The notes under the pieces: generated by a model
Told to the model about the DNA's origin: nothing
The model's input: only the letters and a program-made list of their open reading frames with translations
Databases searched by the model: none
Shown here: one piece after another, positions 17,756-26,972 of the stretch
How the letters are laid out: every line of letters begins with the position of its first letter
Numbering within the stretch: the stretch's first letter is position 1
From: Sphingomonas xanthus
GTDB lineage: Bacteria > Pseudomonadota > Alphaproteobacteria > Sphingomonadales > Sphingomonadaceae
DNA: 64,000 nucleotides
Direction of reading: 5' to 3'
NCBI RefSeq assembly: GCF_007998985.1
Contig: NZ_CP041659.1
Span: 496,001 to 560,000 of the forward strand
Program-made: the position numbers and the translations under genes

Positions 17756-18870
17756 CCGTCGAAAAAGCTGCGTACCCGCTTGAAGAAGCCCTTGCTGGCG
17801 GGACATTCATCGCCGGTCTCAGTGGTCCGAAACTGTTCGAGGATCGCCTTCTGCTCCTTGCTGAGCTTGGTCGGCGTTTCGACCAGGATGCGAGTCATCA
17901 GGTCGCCCCGCCCGCGGCCATTGAGGACATTCATGCCCCCGCCGCGATGGCGCAGCGTTTCGCCCGACTGGATTCCGGCGGGAATCTTCAATTCGATCTT
18001 CTCGCCGTCGATGCCCGGGATGAGGATCGATCCGCCCAGCGCCGCGGTCGTGAAGCTGATCGGCGCTTCGGCGATGAGCGTGCTTCCGTCGCGTTCGAAG
18101 ATCGGGTGCCGCTTCAGATGGACGAACAGGTAAAGGTCGCCTGCCGGCGCGCCGCGCATTCCAGCCTCGCCTTCGCCGGCGACGCGGATCCGGGTGCCTT
18201 CATCGACCCCGGCGGGAATATTGACGTTGAGCTTGCGTGACTTGAGCGTACGGCCCTCACCCTGGCATTCCGGGCAGGGATCGGCAATCTGTTCGCCCGA
18301 TCCCATGCAGCCCGGACAGGTCCGTTCGACCACGAAAAAGCCCTGCTGCGCGCGCACCTTGCCGGCGCCCCCGCATGTTCCGCAGGTTCGGGCCGCCGAC
18401 TGGCCCCTGGAGCCCGATGCGTTGCACGACCCGCAGGCCGCAAGCGTCTGAATCGCTATCGACTGTTCGGTGCCGGCGAAAGCCTCTTCGAGCGTCAGTT
18501 CCAGGTCGTAGCGCAGGTCCGAACCCCGCGCCGCGCTGGTCCGCTGCGCACGCGGGTCCATGAACTCGCCGAAGATGGAGGAGAAAATGTCGGAAAAGCC
18601 GTCGAACCCCTGGCCGCCGCCAAAGGGGTTGCCGCCCGCCCCGCCATTCTGGAACGCGGCATGGCCGAAACGGTCATAAGCCGCCCGCTTCTGCGGATCC
18701 TTGAGGCAGTCATACGCCTCACTGATCGCCTTGAAGCGCGCTTCATGCTCCTTGCAGCCGCCCGCGCGGTCGGGATGGCACTCCATCGCCAGCTTGCGAT
18801 AGGCAGCCTTGATCACTTTGTCGTCGGCGCCGCGCGATATGCCCAGCAATTCGTAATAATCCGTGGCCAT
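17752..18870 (-). CDS. dnaJ: Chaperone DnaJ
   Basis: A 372-residue class-I J protein: J domain with HPD in AMECHPDRAGG (residues ~30-35), a Gly/Phe-rich linker (GGAGGNPFGGGQGFDGF), four CxxCxGxG-type zinc repeats (CGSCNASG, CGTCGGAG, CPGCMGSG, CPECQGEG), then the C-terminal substrate-binding domains. It stimulates DnaK ATPase and delivers unfolded clients. ATG 18870 fits the GGGG ribosome site better than the adjacent ATG 18873. It is co-directional with dnaK; its stop overlaps the bphP stop by 3 nt on the opposite strand. Confidence 0.95.
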   Translation of the reverse strand: MATDYYELLGISRGADDKVIKAAYRKLAMECHPDRAGGCKEHEARFKAISEAYDCLKDPQKRAAYDRFGHAAFQNGGAGGNPFGGGQGFDGFSDIFSSIFGEFMDPRAQRTSAARGSDLRYDLELTLEEAFAGTEQSIAIQTLAACGSCNASGSRGQSAARTCGTCGGAGKVRAQQGFFVVERTCPGCMGSGEQIADPCPECQGEGRTLKSRKLNVNIPAGVDEGTRIRVAGEGEAGMRGAPAGDLYLFVHLKRHPIFERDGSTLIAEAPISFTTAALGGSILIPGIDGEKIELKIPAGIQSGETLRHRGGGMNVLNGRGRGDLMTRILVETPTKLSKEQKAILEQFRTTETGDECPASKGFFKRVRSFFDG

Positions 18871-18882
18871 CATACCCCACCC

Positions 18883-18929
18883 ATGACAAGCGGAGCCGGT
18901 CGCTCAACCGCTACCGACTCCCTTGTCAT
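18883..18929 (-). other. Long hairpin between dnaK and dnaJ
   Basis: ATGACAAG (18883-18890) pairs with CTTGTCAT (18922-18929), and the stem continues inward (GGAGCCGGT with ACCGACTCC, one mismatch) to about 18 bp around a 12-nt loop. It fills most of the 67-nt gap between the dnaK stop and the dnaJ start. No T tract follows on the transcribed strand, so attenuation, RNA processing or mRNA protection is more likely than full termination. Confidence 0.55.
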
Positions 18930-18937
18930 CATGGCCC

Positions 18938-20872
18938 TCAGGCCTTCTTGTCGTCGTCGACTTCCGAGAATTCGGCGTCGACCACCTCCTCGTCGGCCGG
19001 GGCCGCTTCGGCGGTGGCGTCGGCCGACTGCGTGTTCGCATCGGCCCCCTCGGCCTGGGTCTTCTCGTAGATCGCCTGGCCCATCTTCATCGCCGCCGCG
19101 GCAAGCGCCTCGGTCTTGGACTTGATGACATCGGCGTCGCCGCCCTCGACCGCGGCCTTGAGCTCGGCAACGGCAGCCTCGATTTCGCCTTTCAGGCCCG
19201 CTTCGACCTTGTCGCCATGCTCCTTAAGCTGATTTTCGGTCGAATGAATCAGGCTTTCGGCCTGGTTCTTCGTCTCGGCGGCCTCGCGGCGCTTCTTGTC
19301 CTCTTCGGCAAACTGCTCGGCGTCCTTGACCATCTGTTCGATGTCGTTGTCGCTAAGTCCGCCGGAGGCCTTGATCTGGATCTGCTGTTCCTTGCCGGTG
19401 CCTTTGTCCTTGGCGGTGACATGGACGATGCCGTTGGCATCGATGTCGAACGTCACCTCGATCTGCGGGACGCCGCGCGGCGCGGGCGGAATGCCGACCA
19501 GGTCGAACTGCCCGAGCATCTTGTTGTCGGACGCCATTTCACGTTCGCCCTGGAACACCCGGATGGTCACCGCATTCTGGTTGTCGTCGGCGGTCGAGAA
19601 GGTCTGGCTCTTCTTGGTCGGGATCGTCGTGTTGCGATCGATCATCCGGGTGAAGACACCGCCAAGCGTCTCGATGCCCAGCGACAGTGGCGTGACGTCG
19701 AGCAGGAGCACATCCTTGACATCGCCTTGGAGCACGCCGGCCTGGATCGCGGCGCCCATGGCGACCACTTCGTCCGGGTTGACGCCGGTATGCGGTTCGC
19801 GGCCGAAGAATTCCTTCACCACTTCGCGCACCTTGGGCATGCGGGTCATGCCGCCGACCAGCACGACGTCTGCGACGTCCTTGGCCTGGATGCCGGCATC
19901 CTTCAGCGCCTTGCGGCAAGGCTCGAGCGTGCGATTGATGAGATCGGCGACCAGCTTCTCGAGGTCCGCCCGGCTAATCGTTTCCACGAGGTGGAGGGGG
20001 GTCGTCGCTCCACCTTCCATCCGGGCAGTGATGAACGGCTGGTTGATCTCGGTGGTCTGCGCCGAGCTCAGCTCGATCTTCGCCTTTTCGGCGGCTTCCT
20101 TGAGCCGCTGCAGCGCGAGCCGGTCGGTACGGAGGTCGATACCCTCCTTCGCCTTGAACTTGTCGGCGAGGAATTCGACGATCTTGGCGTCAAAGTCTTC
20201 GCCGCCGAGGAAGGTGTCGCCATTGGTCGACTTCACCTCGAACACGCCGTCACCGATTTCGAGGATCGAGACGTCGAACGTGCCGCCGCCAAGGTCGTAG
20301 ACGGCAATCGTCTTTCCCTCTTCCTTGTCGAGACCATAGGCCAGCGCCGCGGCGGTCGGCTCGTTGATGATGCGAAGCACCTCAAGGCCCGCGATCTGGC
20401 CGGCGTCCTTGGTCGCCTGGCGCTGCGCATCGTTGAAATAGGCAGGGACGGTGATCACCGCCTGGGTGACGGTTTCGCCAAGATAGGCCTCAGCGGTTTC
20501 CTTCATCTTCTGAAGGATGAAGGCTGAAATCTGCGAGGGGGAATAATCCTTGCCGCCGGCCTGGACCCAAGCGTCCCCATTGGCACCCTTGACGATCTTG
20601 TAGGGGACCAGTTCGGTGTCCTTCTTGGTGATCGGATCGTCGAAACGGCGACCGATTAGCCGCTTTACCGCGAACACCGTATTGTCGGGATTGGTGACCG
20701 CCTGACGCTTCGCCGGCTGGCCGACGAGGCGTTCGCCGTCCTTGGTGAAAGCCACCACCGAGGGGGTGGTGCGCGCGCCTTCGCTATTCTCAATGACCTT
20801 CGGCTTTCCGCCTTCCATCACTGCGACGCAGCTGTTGGTCGTGCCGAGGTCGATCCCGATCACTTTCGCCAT
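18938..20872 (-). CDS. dnaK: Chaperone DnaK (Hsp70)
   Basis: A 644-residue Hsp70: ATPase domain from [20 protein letters not shown] with [20 protein letters not shown] and [20 protein letters not shown], substrate-binding domain ([18 protein letters not shown]), helical lid and the acidic tail [12 protein letters not shown]. It works with DnaJ and GrpE (not in the window). It lies behind an RpoH-type promoter. Confidence 0.98.
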   Translation of the reverse strand: MAKVIGIDLGTTNSCVAVMEGGKPKVIENSEGARTTPSVVAFTKDGERLVGQPAKRQAVTNPDNTVFAVKRLIGRRFDDPITKKDTELVPYKIVKGANGDAWVQAGGKDYSPSQISAFILQKMKETAEAYLGETVTQAVITVPAYFNDAQRQATKDAGQIAGLEVLRIINEPTAAALAYGLDKEEGKTIAVYDLGGGTFDVSILEIGDGVFEVKSTNGDTFLGGEDFDAKIVEFLADKFKAKEGIDLRTDRLALQRLKEAAEKAKIELSSAQTTEINQPFITARMEGGATTPLHLVETISRADLEKLVADLINRTLEPCRKALKDAGIQAKDVADVVLVGGMTRMPKVREVVKEFFGREPHTGVNPDEVVAMGAAIQAGVLQGDVKDVLLLDVTPLSLGIETLGGVFTRMIDRNTTIPTKKSQTFSTADDNQNAVTIRVFQGEREMASDNKMLGQFDLVGIPPAPRGVPQIEVTFDIDANGIVHVTAKDKGTGKEQQIQIKASGGLSDNDIEQMVKDAEQFAEEDKKRREAAETKNQAESLIHSTENQLKEHGDKVEAGLKGEIEAAVAELKAAVEGGDADVIKSKTEALAAAAMKMGQAIYEKTQAEGADANTQSADATAEAAPADEEVVDAEFSEVDDDKKA

Positions 20873-20941
20873 ATTTTCTACCCTCTACTTTGCCCCCGGG
20901 CGCCTTTGATCGGTGCGCCCGCGTATTGACCTTGATGCGCG

Positions 20942-20969
20942 ATATAGGTGCGGCAAAATGGCCTGCAAG
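20942..20969 (-). promoter_or_regulatory. RpoH (sigma-32) type promoter of dnaK
   Basis: Read on the reverse strand, CTTG (20966-20969), 17 nt, then CCTATAT (20942-20948), matching the alphaproteobacterial heat-shock consensus CTTG-N17/18-CYTATNT. It lies ~70 nt upstream of the dnaK ATG, where the main heat-shock promoter is expected. Confidence 0.7.
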
Positions 20970-21027
20970 GGTTTACCCCGCCGGACGATTGACCAAAAAT
21001 TAGGTGGTAAATCAGGACCTAGCCCGA

Positions 21028-21768
21028 TCAGGGCATGACCATCCCGCCGTTGACGTGAAGCGTCTGGCCGGTGACATAACTAGCTTCGTCGGAGGCGAGA
21101 TAAACCACCGCCGCGCCGATATCCTCGCCGCTGCCCATCGCTCCGATGGGAATTTTGGCCAGGATCGCTTGGCGCTGCGCATCGTTGAGCGCGTCGGTCA
21201 TTGCCGACGTCATGAACCCCGGAGCGACGCAATTGACGGTAATGCCGCGGCTTGCGACTTCCTGCGCGAACGCCTTTGACATGCCGATCAGGCCCGCTTT
21301 CGACGCGACATAATTGGCCTGGCCGGGATTGCCGGTTATCCCTACAACCGAGGTGATGTTGATGATCCGGCCGGCGCGCGCCTTCATCATCGGCTTCATC
21401 GCCGAGCGCATGACCCGGAAGGCGGCTTCGAGATTAACCTTGAGGACCTCGGCGAATTCCTCGTCCTTCATCCGCATCGCCAGATTGTCGCGGGTGATCC
21501 CGGCATTGTTGACGATGATGTCGATTCTGCCGCCAAGCGCCTCGAGCGCGCGCGGGACCAACTGGTCCACTTCGGCCTGGTCGGAAAGGTTGCAGACCAG
21601 CGTCGCATGATCGCCACCAAGCTCCCCAGCAAAAGCCTCGAGCTTGGCTGCGTTCGAGCCTGACAGCGCAAGCCTTGCGCCCTGCCCCGCAAGCGCCTTG
21701 GCGATCGTCGATCCAAGCCCTCCGCTTGCGCCGGTGACAAGCGCGGTTTTGCCAGTCAGATCAAACAT
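21028..21768 (-). CDS. fabG: 3-oxoacyl-[acyl-carrier-protein] reductase
   Basis: A 246-residue SDR with the NADPH-binding TGASGGLG, NNAGITRDNLAMRMKD and the catalytic Ser-Tyr-Lys set in NITSVVGITGNPGQANYVASK. The DNLAMRMKDEEF sequence is characteristic of FabG of fatty acid synthesis rather than a general SDR. It follows fabD by 49 nt on the same strand; both act in the cytosolic FAS-II elongation cycle. Confidence 0.94.
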   Translation of the reverse strand: MFDLTGKTALVTGASGGLGSTIAKALAGQGARLALSGSNAAKLEAFAGELGGDHATLVCNLSDQAEVDQLVPRALEALGGRIDIIVNNAGITRDNLAMRMKDEEFAEVLKVNLEAAFRVMRSAMKPMMKARAGRIINITSVVGITGNPGQANYVASKAGLIGMSKAFAQEVASRGITVNCVAPGFMTSAMTDALNDAQRQAILAKIPIGAMGSGEDIGAAVVYLASDEASYVTGQTLHVNGGMVMP

Positions 21769-21817
21769 TCTCGTCCCCTAATTGCTGATGCTGTAAACGG
21801 TTCTTCGGCATCCGCGC

Positions 21818-22759
21818 TCAGGCCAGGTCCCTGGCGATTGCCTCGACATCCTCGATCGTTACGACGCTGCTGACCTTAGCGTCGGGGGCGATGCGCTTGA
21901 CCATCGGGCCGAGCACCTTGCCGCCCAATTCGATAAACTCCTCGACCCCGGCGGCAGCCATGTTGGCGATGCTTTCGCGCCAGCGCACCATGCCGGTGAC
22001 CTGCTCGACCAGCTGTCCGCGGATGACCGCTGGGTCGGCGACGGCCTCCGCGGTGACGTTGGCGAACAGCGGCACCGCCGGCGCCATCAATTCGGTCCGG
22101 CCAAGCGCTTCGGCCATGGCGTCCGCGGCTGGCTGCATCAACGGGCAATGGAACGGCGCCGACACCGGCAGCGCGATGGCGCGCTTGGCGCCCATGTCCT
22201 TGCCCATGGCAATGGCACGGTCGATCGCGCCCTTGTGTCCCGACAACACGACCTGGCTTGGGTCATTGTCGTTGGCGACCGCGCACACTTCGCCTTCGGC
22301 GGCGGCGGCGGCGATCTTCTGCGCCAGTTCGAGGTCCGCGCCGAGCAGCGCGGCCATCGCCCCCTCGCCGACCGGGACCGCCGCCTGCATCGCTTCCCCA
22401 CGCAGCTTCAGCAAACGGGCGGTGGTGGCGAGGTCGAGCGAGCCCGAGGCGCAAAGCGCGGAATATTCGCCAAGGCTATGCCCGGCCACGAACTGCGCCG
22501 CCTTGTCGAGCGACACGCCACCCTCCCGGGTCAGTGCGGTGAATACCGCGAGCGCATGGGCCATGATCGCCGGCTGGGCGTTGGCGGTCAGCTTCAGCTC
22601 ATCTTCGGGGCCTTCGCTCATCAGCTTGAACAGGCGCTGCGACAGCGCCTCGTCAACTTCGCTGAATACGTCGCGGGCGGCGCGGCTTGCTTCGGCCAGG
22701 GCCTTGCCCATGCCGACCGACTGGCTGCCCTGCCCCGGAAACAGAAATGCGCGCATCAT
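21818..22759 (-). CDS. fabD: Malonyl-CoA:ACP transacylase
   Basis: About 313 residues. The N-terminal FLFPGQGSQSVGMGKALAE, the catalytic serine in VAGHSLGEYSALCA and the His in SAPFHCPLM define FabD, which loads malonate onto ACP for FAS-II. Start at 22759 (or the adjacent 22756): AGGCGAGA precedes both, while the longer frame lacks a ribosome site. The fabD-fabG pair is a common arrangement. Confidence 0.94.
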   Translation of the reverse strand: MMRAFLFPGQGSQSVGMGKALAEASRAARDVFSEVDEALSQRLFKLMSEGPEDELKLTANAQPAIMAHALAVFTALTREGGVSLDKAAQFVAGHSLGEYSALCASGSLDLATTARLLKLRGEAMQAAVPVGEGAMAALLGADLELAQKIAAAAAEGEVCAVANDNDPSQVVLSGHKGAIDRAIAMGKDMGAKRAIALPVSAPFHCPLMQPAADAMAEALGRTELMAPAVPLFANVTAEAVADPAVIRGQLVEQVTGMVRWRESIANMAAAGVEEFIELGGKVLGPMVKRIAPDAKVSSVVTIEDVEAIARDLA

Positions 22760-22834
22760 TCTCGCCTGTTTTTGCTGTGCGTTGGCGGCCAACTAGGCTT
22801 AAGCCCGGACAAAGCCAAGTCGGGGGATGGGGAA

Positions 22835-24193
22835 GTGGTCAGCGTTACGGACAATGAAATCATCGAACCGTCGGGCGAACGGCTGAAGGCGCCGCCTCCG
22901 CCGCCGCCGTCGAAACGGCTGGGCAAGGCGATGAGCATGGCGATGGTAGTAGGAACGATCATCGGCTCCGGAATCTATTTGCTACCGGCGACTACCGCGC
23001 CATTCGGACTGAACCTGGTCATCGCCTTCGCGGTGGTGACGATCGGCACGTTGGCGCTCGCCTATACGATGTCCCGCCTGTCGGCCACTCTGCCGGGCGG
23101 ACCTTACAGCTACGTCGCCGCAAGCTTCGGCGACACCGCGGCATTCATGACCATGTGGAGCTATATGATATCGCTGTGGGCGGCGATCGCGGCGGTCTCC
23201 ATCGCCGCGGCCGGAGCGCTCGGCCATGTCGTCCTGGCGATCGGTAGCGGTCCTGGCCTGGTCGCCTTCTCCATCGCCGCCATAGCCGTGCTGACCCTGG
23301 TCAACTGGAACGGCGCGCGCTCGGCAGGCGTACTCCAGGTCATCGCAACTCTGCTCAAGATCGTCCCGCTGGTGCTGGTCGTCGTGCTCGTGCTGGTCCA
23401 GGTCTCGTCAGGATCGCCGGTCGAACCGCTCGCCGATACGCCGCTCAATTTCAAGGCGGTGGTTGCCGCCGGCGCGCTGATGCTGTTCGCCTTCACCGGA
23501 TTTGAAACCGCGGCGATCGCCGCCAACGTCACCGACAATTCGCAGGACGCGGTTCCCGCCGCCACATTTCGCGGGACCATCTACGTCGCGGTCATTTACC
23601 TGCTTGCGACCCTGTCGGTCCTGTGGCTGCTGCCAAGCGCCATCGCCGCCCAGTCGGCGGCGCCGTTCGCCAATGCGATTGCGCCAACGCTAGGGGCGCT
23701 GGCTGGCGGGCTGGTAGCCGTCATCGCCGCCGTCAGCGCCATCGGCACAGGCAACGCCTGCGTGCTGTCCGCAGTCGAGACCGGCCGCGCCATCGCCAAT
23801 GCCGGCGACCTGCCGCCGGCTTTCGCCCGCACCAACGCCAACGGCGTTGCAACGCTGACGCTGCTGGTGTCGGCGGTGCTTAGCGGTCTGCTGGTCCTTG
23901 CCAGCGTGTCGGACAGTTTCATCGAAGTGTTCACCTTCGTTGCGCTGGTTTCCGCGGTCGCCGCGCTGTTCCTCTACCTTGTCTGCGCGGCGGCGGCCTG
24001 GAAGCTGAAAGTGGCCCCGGCCGTGGTCGCCCTGCTCGGCATTCTCTACTCGCTCGGGATGTTCGTCGGGGCGGGTCTGGAAGCGACCTTATGGGGCTTC
24101 GGGCTGATGGTCGCCGGACTGCCGATCCGCTGGCTCAGCCGGCGCTCGACCAGCCGGGCGGCGGCGGGCGGTCGAGCCGTGCTTGGGGAATGA
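22835..24193 (+). CDS. APC-family amino acid permease
   Basis: A 452-residue protein with a short proline-rich cytosolic N-terminus (APPPPPPSKR) and about twelve membrane helices. The first helix has the APC signature MAMVVGTIIGSGIYLLPATT, with LFAFTGFETAAIAANVTDN in helix 6. Transport of amino acids or polyamines by proton symport or exchange is inferred; the substrate is not predictable. GTG 22835 follows GGGGGATGGGGAA; the open frame upstream is antisense to fabD. Its last 59 nt overlap the convergent Rieske gene. Confidence 0.82.
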   Translation: MVSVTDNEIIEPSGERLKAPPPPPPSKRLGKAMSMAMVVGTIIGSGIYLLPATTAPFGLNLVIAFAVVTIGTLALAYTMSRLSATLPGGPYSYVAASFGDTAAFMTMWSYMISLWAAIAAVSIAAAGALGHVVLAIGSGPGLVAFSIAAIAVLTLVNWNGARSAGVLQVIATLLKIVPLVLVVVLVLVQVSSGSPVEPLADTPLNFKAVVAAGALMLFAFTGFETAAIAANVTDNSQDAVPAATFRGTIYVAVIYLLATLSVLWLLPSAIAAQSAAPFANAIAPTLGALAGGLVAVIAAVSAIGTGNACVLSAVETGRAIANAGDLPPAFARTNANGVATLTLLVSAVLSGLLVLASVSDSFIEVFTFVALVSAVAALFLYLVCAAAAWKLKVAPAVVALLGILYSLGMFVGAGLEATLWGFGLMVAGLPIRWLSRRSTSRAAAGGRAVLGE

Positions 24194-25304
24194 AATCGCG
24201 CAGCTTGCGTGAGAAGCTGCGCAGGCAAACCTCGCTCCTGCCAAGTGGCCCCGGGCGATAGGTCGGGCTGGCCATGCCCTGCTGGACCCGGCTGATCAGT
24301 TCGGTGTCCTCGGCATTGACGCGCCGGTTGATCCGCCAGTTCAGATAGCGCGCCGCCTTCATCTCGCGGCGTTCGTCGGGCAGGGCGTAGCTGATCTCGC
24401 GGATCACGCAGGTGGTGGCGCTGACCGGAAGCCATTGCATAAAGTCGACCTGGTCGGGGTAGATGTCGAAGGCGACGCAGGGAAACAGTTTGTAATAAAG
24501 CCATTTGCGTTGGTGGCTGGCGGGAAGGCAGTCAACCTGCGGCAACAGGCGCTGATAGGCGCGCTCGGAAGGGTTGGCGCTTTCCTCGTCGCGCAATTGT
24601 CCCTCCATCCGGTCGACCCAGTCGCTCGCCTCGATCGCGTAGCTTTTGCCGAACAGGCGGGTCAGCCCGGGATGGCCGACCGCGATATGGAGATGATCAG
24701 AATAATTATCGGCGACCGTTTTCCAGTTGAGGTCGCGCGGACGCAGCGTCACCCGGCCGATCGCCCGCATGTCCTCGAACCGATAGGGCGCCACCTCCGC
24801 ATCATAAGGTGCCATCATCTGCGCGATCGAGGGCAGCCCCTGTTCCAGCCGGATGAAGATGAAGCCGCGCCAGCGCTCAACGGCGACGGGGACAAGGCCA
24901 AGCTTGTCCGCGTCCAGTCCCCGATATTCGTGCCGGTGCATGACCCCGACTAGGCGGCCTTCGCGCGAATAGCTCCAGGCGTGATAGGGGCAGGTCAACA
25001 CCTTGGCGCAGCCGCCTTCCCCGTCGACGAGCCGCGAGCCGCGGTGGCGGCAAACATTGGTGAAGGCGCGCACCATGCCGTCATCTCCGCGAATGACGAT
25101 GACGCTTTCGCCTATCAGTTCGATGGTGCGCCATTCGCCAGGCTCGGCGATTTCGCTTTCATGGCAGACCACTTGCGGCGCCGCGCGCAGGAACGCCGCC
25201 TTCTCCGCCGCGAAAAATTCCGGATCATGATATAGCCAGCCCGGCAAGCTGACATCGTCGAGCGGATCTTGCGCGGGAGCGACGGGGTGCAGGTGCGTGG
25301 CCAT
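24135..25304 (-). CDS. Rieske-type aromatic ring-hydroxylating (or demethylating) oxygenase, alpha subunit
   Basis: A 389-residue protein. Rieske [2Fe-2S] ligands are CRHRGSRLVDGEG and CPYHAWSYSREG (CxH...CxxH, residues ~85-107); the mononuclear iron site is DNYSDHLHIAVGHPGL. This fits the terminal oxygenase alpha subunit of ring-hydroxylating dioxygenases or the related glycine-betaine/carnitine-type monooxygenases. No beta subunit, ferredoxin or reductase gene is adjacent, so the partner and substrate are unknown. Confidence 0.8.
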   Translation of the reverse strand: MATHLHPVAPAQDPLDDVSLPGWLYHDPEFFAAEKAAFLRAAPQVVCHESEIAEPGEWRTIELIGESVIVIRGDDGMVRAFTNVCRHRGSRLVDGEGGCAKVLTCPYHAWSYSREGRLVGVMHRHEYRGLDADKLGLVPVAVERWRGFIFIRLEQGLPSIAQMMAPYDAEVAPYRFEDMRAIGRVTLRPRDLNWKTVADNYSDHLHIAVGHPGLTRLFGKSYAIEASDWVDRMEGQLRDEESANPSERAYQRLLPQVDCLPASHQRKWLYYKLFPCVAFDIYPDQVDFMQWLPVSATTCVIREISYALPDERREMKAARYLNWRINRRVNAEDTELISRVQQGMASPTYRPGPLGRSEVCLRSFSRKLRDFIPQARLDRPPPPGWSSAG

Positions 25305-25388
25305 GGCCCTGGCATGCCACCGCAAGGGCCTCGCGGCAATTGGCGAGAAGGCCGAATCCCTGTATGGGTGCACGGCGCGGGAGGGCCT

Positions 25389-26219
25389 ATGCCGCTGTAC
25401 CTCGATATCCATCAGTGCGACGGTGCCACCGCCGAGGACATTGCCACGGCCCATCTCGCCGACCTCAAGGTCCAGGACCAGTATGCAGTGAACTACCGCA
25501 AATATTGGTTCAACCAACAGTGCGGGAAGCTGTTCTGCCTGGTTGAGGCCCCGTCAGCCGAGGCTGCGCACTGCGTCCACCAGCAAGCCCATGGTCTGGT
25601 CGCCGAGAAAATGATCGAGGTCGATCCCGACCTGCTCGATGGCTTCCTCGGCAGCGACGCTCCCAACGGGGCTGGCGCAGCGCTGATGCCGGACCAGCCG
25701 GCCCGACTCGATCCCGGCGTCAGGACGGTGATGTTCACCGATATCGTCGGGTCGACCGAGATTACCTCGCTTCATGGCGACGACGCTGGGATGGAACTAC
25801 TCTCCACCCACGACCGCGTCGTCCGCGAGGCGCTTGAGGCGCATCGCGGCGGGGAAATCAAGCACACCGGCGATGGAATCATGGCGGTCTTTGTCTCCGC
25901 GGTCTGCGCAGTCCGTAGCGCGTGCCAGATCCAGGCCGAACTGGGCCGGCACAATGCGACAGGCCCGGCTTTTCCGGTGACGGTCCGGGTCGGAATCGCG
26001 TCGGGTGAGCCGATCGACCAGGCCGACGATCTTTTCGGGCAGACTGTGCAGCTCGCCGCGCGCCTCTGTTCCCGTGCGGAACCGGGTCAGATCCTCGTGT
26101 CGAACGTGGTCGCCGACTTGTGCATCGGCAAGAATCTCCGGTTTTCCGACGCCGGCGAGTTTGAGCTGAAAGGTATCAGGGGGCGGGTGCCGACCCGGGC
26201 GGTCGAAATCGCCTGCTGA
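25389..26219 (+). CDS. DUF4242 / class III nucleotide cyclase fusion
   Basis: A 276-residue protein. Residues ~1-85 are a DUF4242 (SCO4226-like) domain (MPLYLDIHQCDGATAEDIA, then VNYRKYWFNQQCGKLFCLVE); residues ~105-276 are a class III adenylate/guanylate cyclase domain with metal aspartates in VMFTDIVGSTEI and HTGDGIMAVF. The usual transition-state asparagine (VNxAAR) is glutamine here (TVQLAARL), while the arginine is kept. GGGAGGG lies 5 nt before ATG 25389. cAMP or cGMP production is possible but unproven; DUF4242 may bind metal or act as a sensor. Confidence 0.8.
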   Translation: MPLYLDIHQCDGATAEDIATAHLADLKVQDQYAVNYRKYWFNQQCGKLFCLVEAPSAEAAHCVHQQAHGLVAEKMIEVDPDLLDGFLGSDAPNGAGAALMPDQPARLDPGVRTVMFTDIVGSTEITSLHGDDAGMELLSTHDRVVREALEAHRGGEIKHTGDGIMAVFVSAVCAVRSACQIQAELGRHNATGPAFPVTVRVGIASGEPIDQADDLFGQTVQLAARLCSRAEPGQILVSNVVADLCIGKNLRFSDAGEFELKGIRGRVPTRAVEIAC

Positions 26220-26363
26220 CTTGCCATTTGGCGCCAATGGTGTAGACGGCCGGCGCTGGCGACGGGCCTCGGTCTGCCGCCGCTTATTGCTTTGAACGAC
26301 AGCCGGAGGGGCGTTTCGCATGGGGCGGGCGTCAGCGATCGGCCAAACATAGGTGCATGAAAC

Positions 26364-26732
26364 ATGCCGCTTTACGAGCATGTTTTCCTCGCGCGCCAGG
26401 ACCTGGCCCAGGCCCAGGTCGACGCGCTCGCGGAAAACGCCACCCAGATTATCGCCGACAATGGCGGCAAGGTGGTCAAGACCGAAACATGGGGCCTTCG
26501 CGGCCTCGCCTACCGCATCGCCAAGAACCGCAAGGCGCACTATGTCATGCTTGACATTGAAGCGCCGGCGCCGGCGCTGGCCGAACTGGAACGCCAGACC
26601 GGCATCAATGAAGACATCATCCGCTTCATGACCATCCGTGTCGACGCGCACGAAAAGGGTCCGTCGGCCATGATGCGCAAGCAAGAGCGTGATCGCAACC
26701 GCGGCCCGCGCCGCGAAGAGCAGGAGTCCTAA
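26364..26732 (+). CDS. rpsF: 30S ribosomal protein S6
   Basis: A 122-residue protein: [20 protein letters not shown] start, [20 protein letters not shown] core and a charged C-terminal tail, the S6 pattern. It binds S18 on the 30S platform. First gene of the conserved rpsF-rpsR-rplI operon, with 3- and 12-nt spacers. Confidence 0.96.
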   Translation: MPLYEHVFLARQDLAQAQVDALAENATQIIADNGGKVVKTETWGLRGLAYRIAKNRKAHYVMLDIEAPAPALAELERQTGINEDIIRFMTIRVDAHEKGPSAMMRKQERDRNRGPRREEQES

Positions 26733-26735
26733 GCG

Positions 26736-26960
26736 ATGGCTCGTCCGTTTTTCCGCCGCCGCAAGTCCTGCCCCTTTTCGGGCAAGGAAGCTCCGCGCAT
26801 CGATTATAAGGATGTCCGCTTGCTCCAGGGCTTTGTGTCCGAACGTGGCAAGATCGTCCCCAGCCGCATCACCGCGGTGTCGACCAAGAAGCAGCGTGAA
26901 TTGGCCAAGGCGATCAAGCGCGCCCGCCACATCGGCCTGCTTCCCTATGTCGTGAAGTAA
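26736..26960 (+). CDS. rpsR: 30S ribosomal protein S18
   Basis: A 74-residue protein with the S18 sequence [19 protein letters not shown] and [20 protein letters not shown]. It pairs with S6 in the small subunit. It starts 3 nt after rpsF. Confidence 0.97.
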   Translation: MARPFFRRRKSCPFSGKEAPRIDYKDVRLLQGFVSERGKIVPSRITAVSTKKQRELAKAIKRARHIGLLPYVVK

Positions 26961-26972
26961 GGAGAGCTAGAG

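Noticed and set aside
18923..20527. A 534-codon open frame antisense to dnaK
   Set aside because: It has no recognisable domain and mirrors dnaK codon bias; long antisense frames are expected in GC-rich genes.
26220..26363. Possible S6:S18-binding leader before rpsF
   Set aside because: Small hairpins exist, but I could not identify the conserved CCG-bulge structure by eye; needs a covariance-model search.
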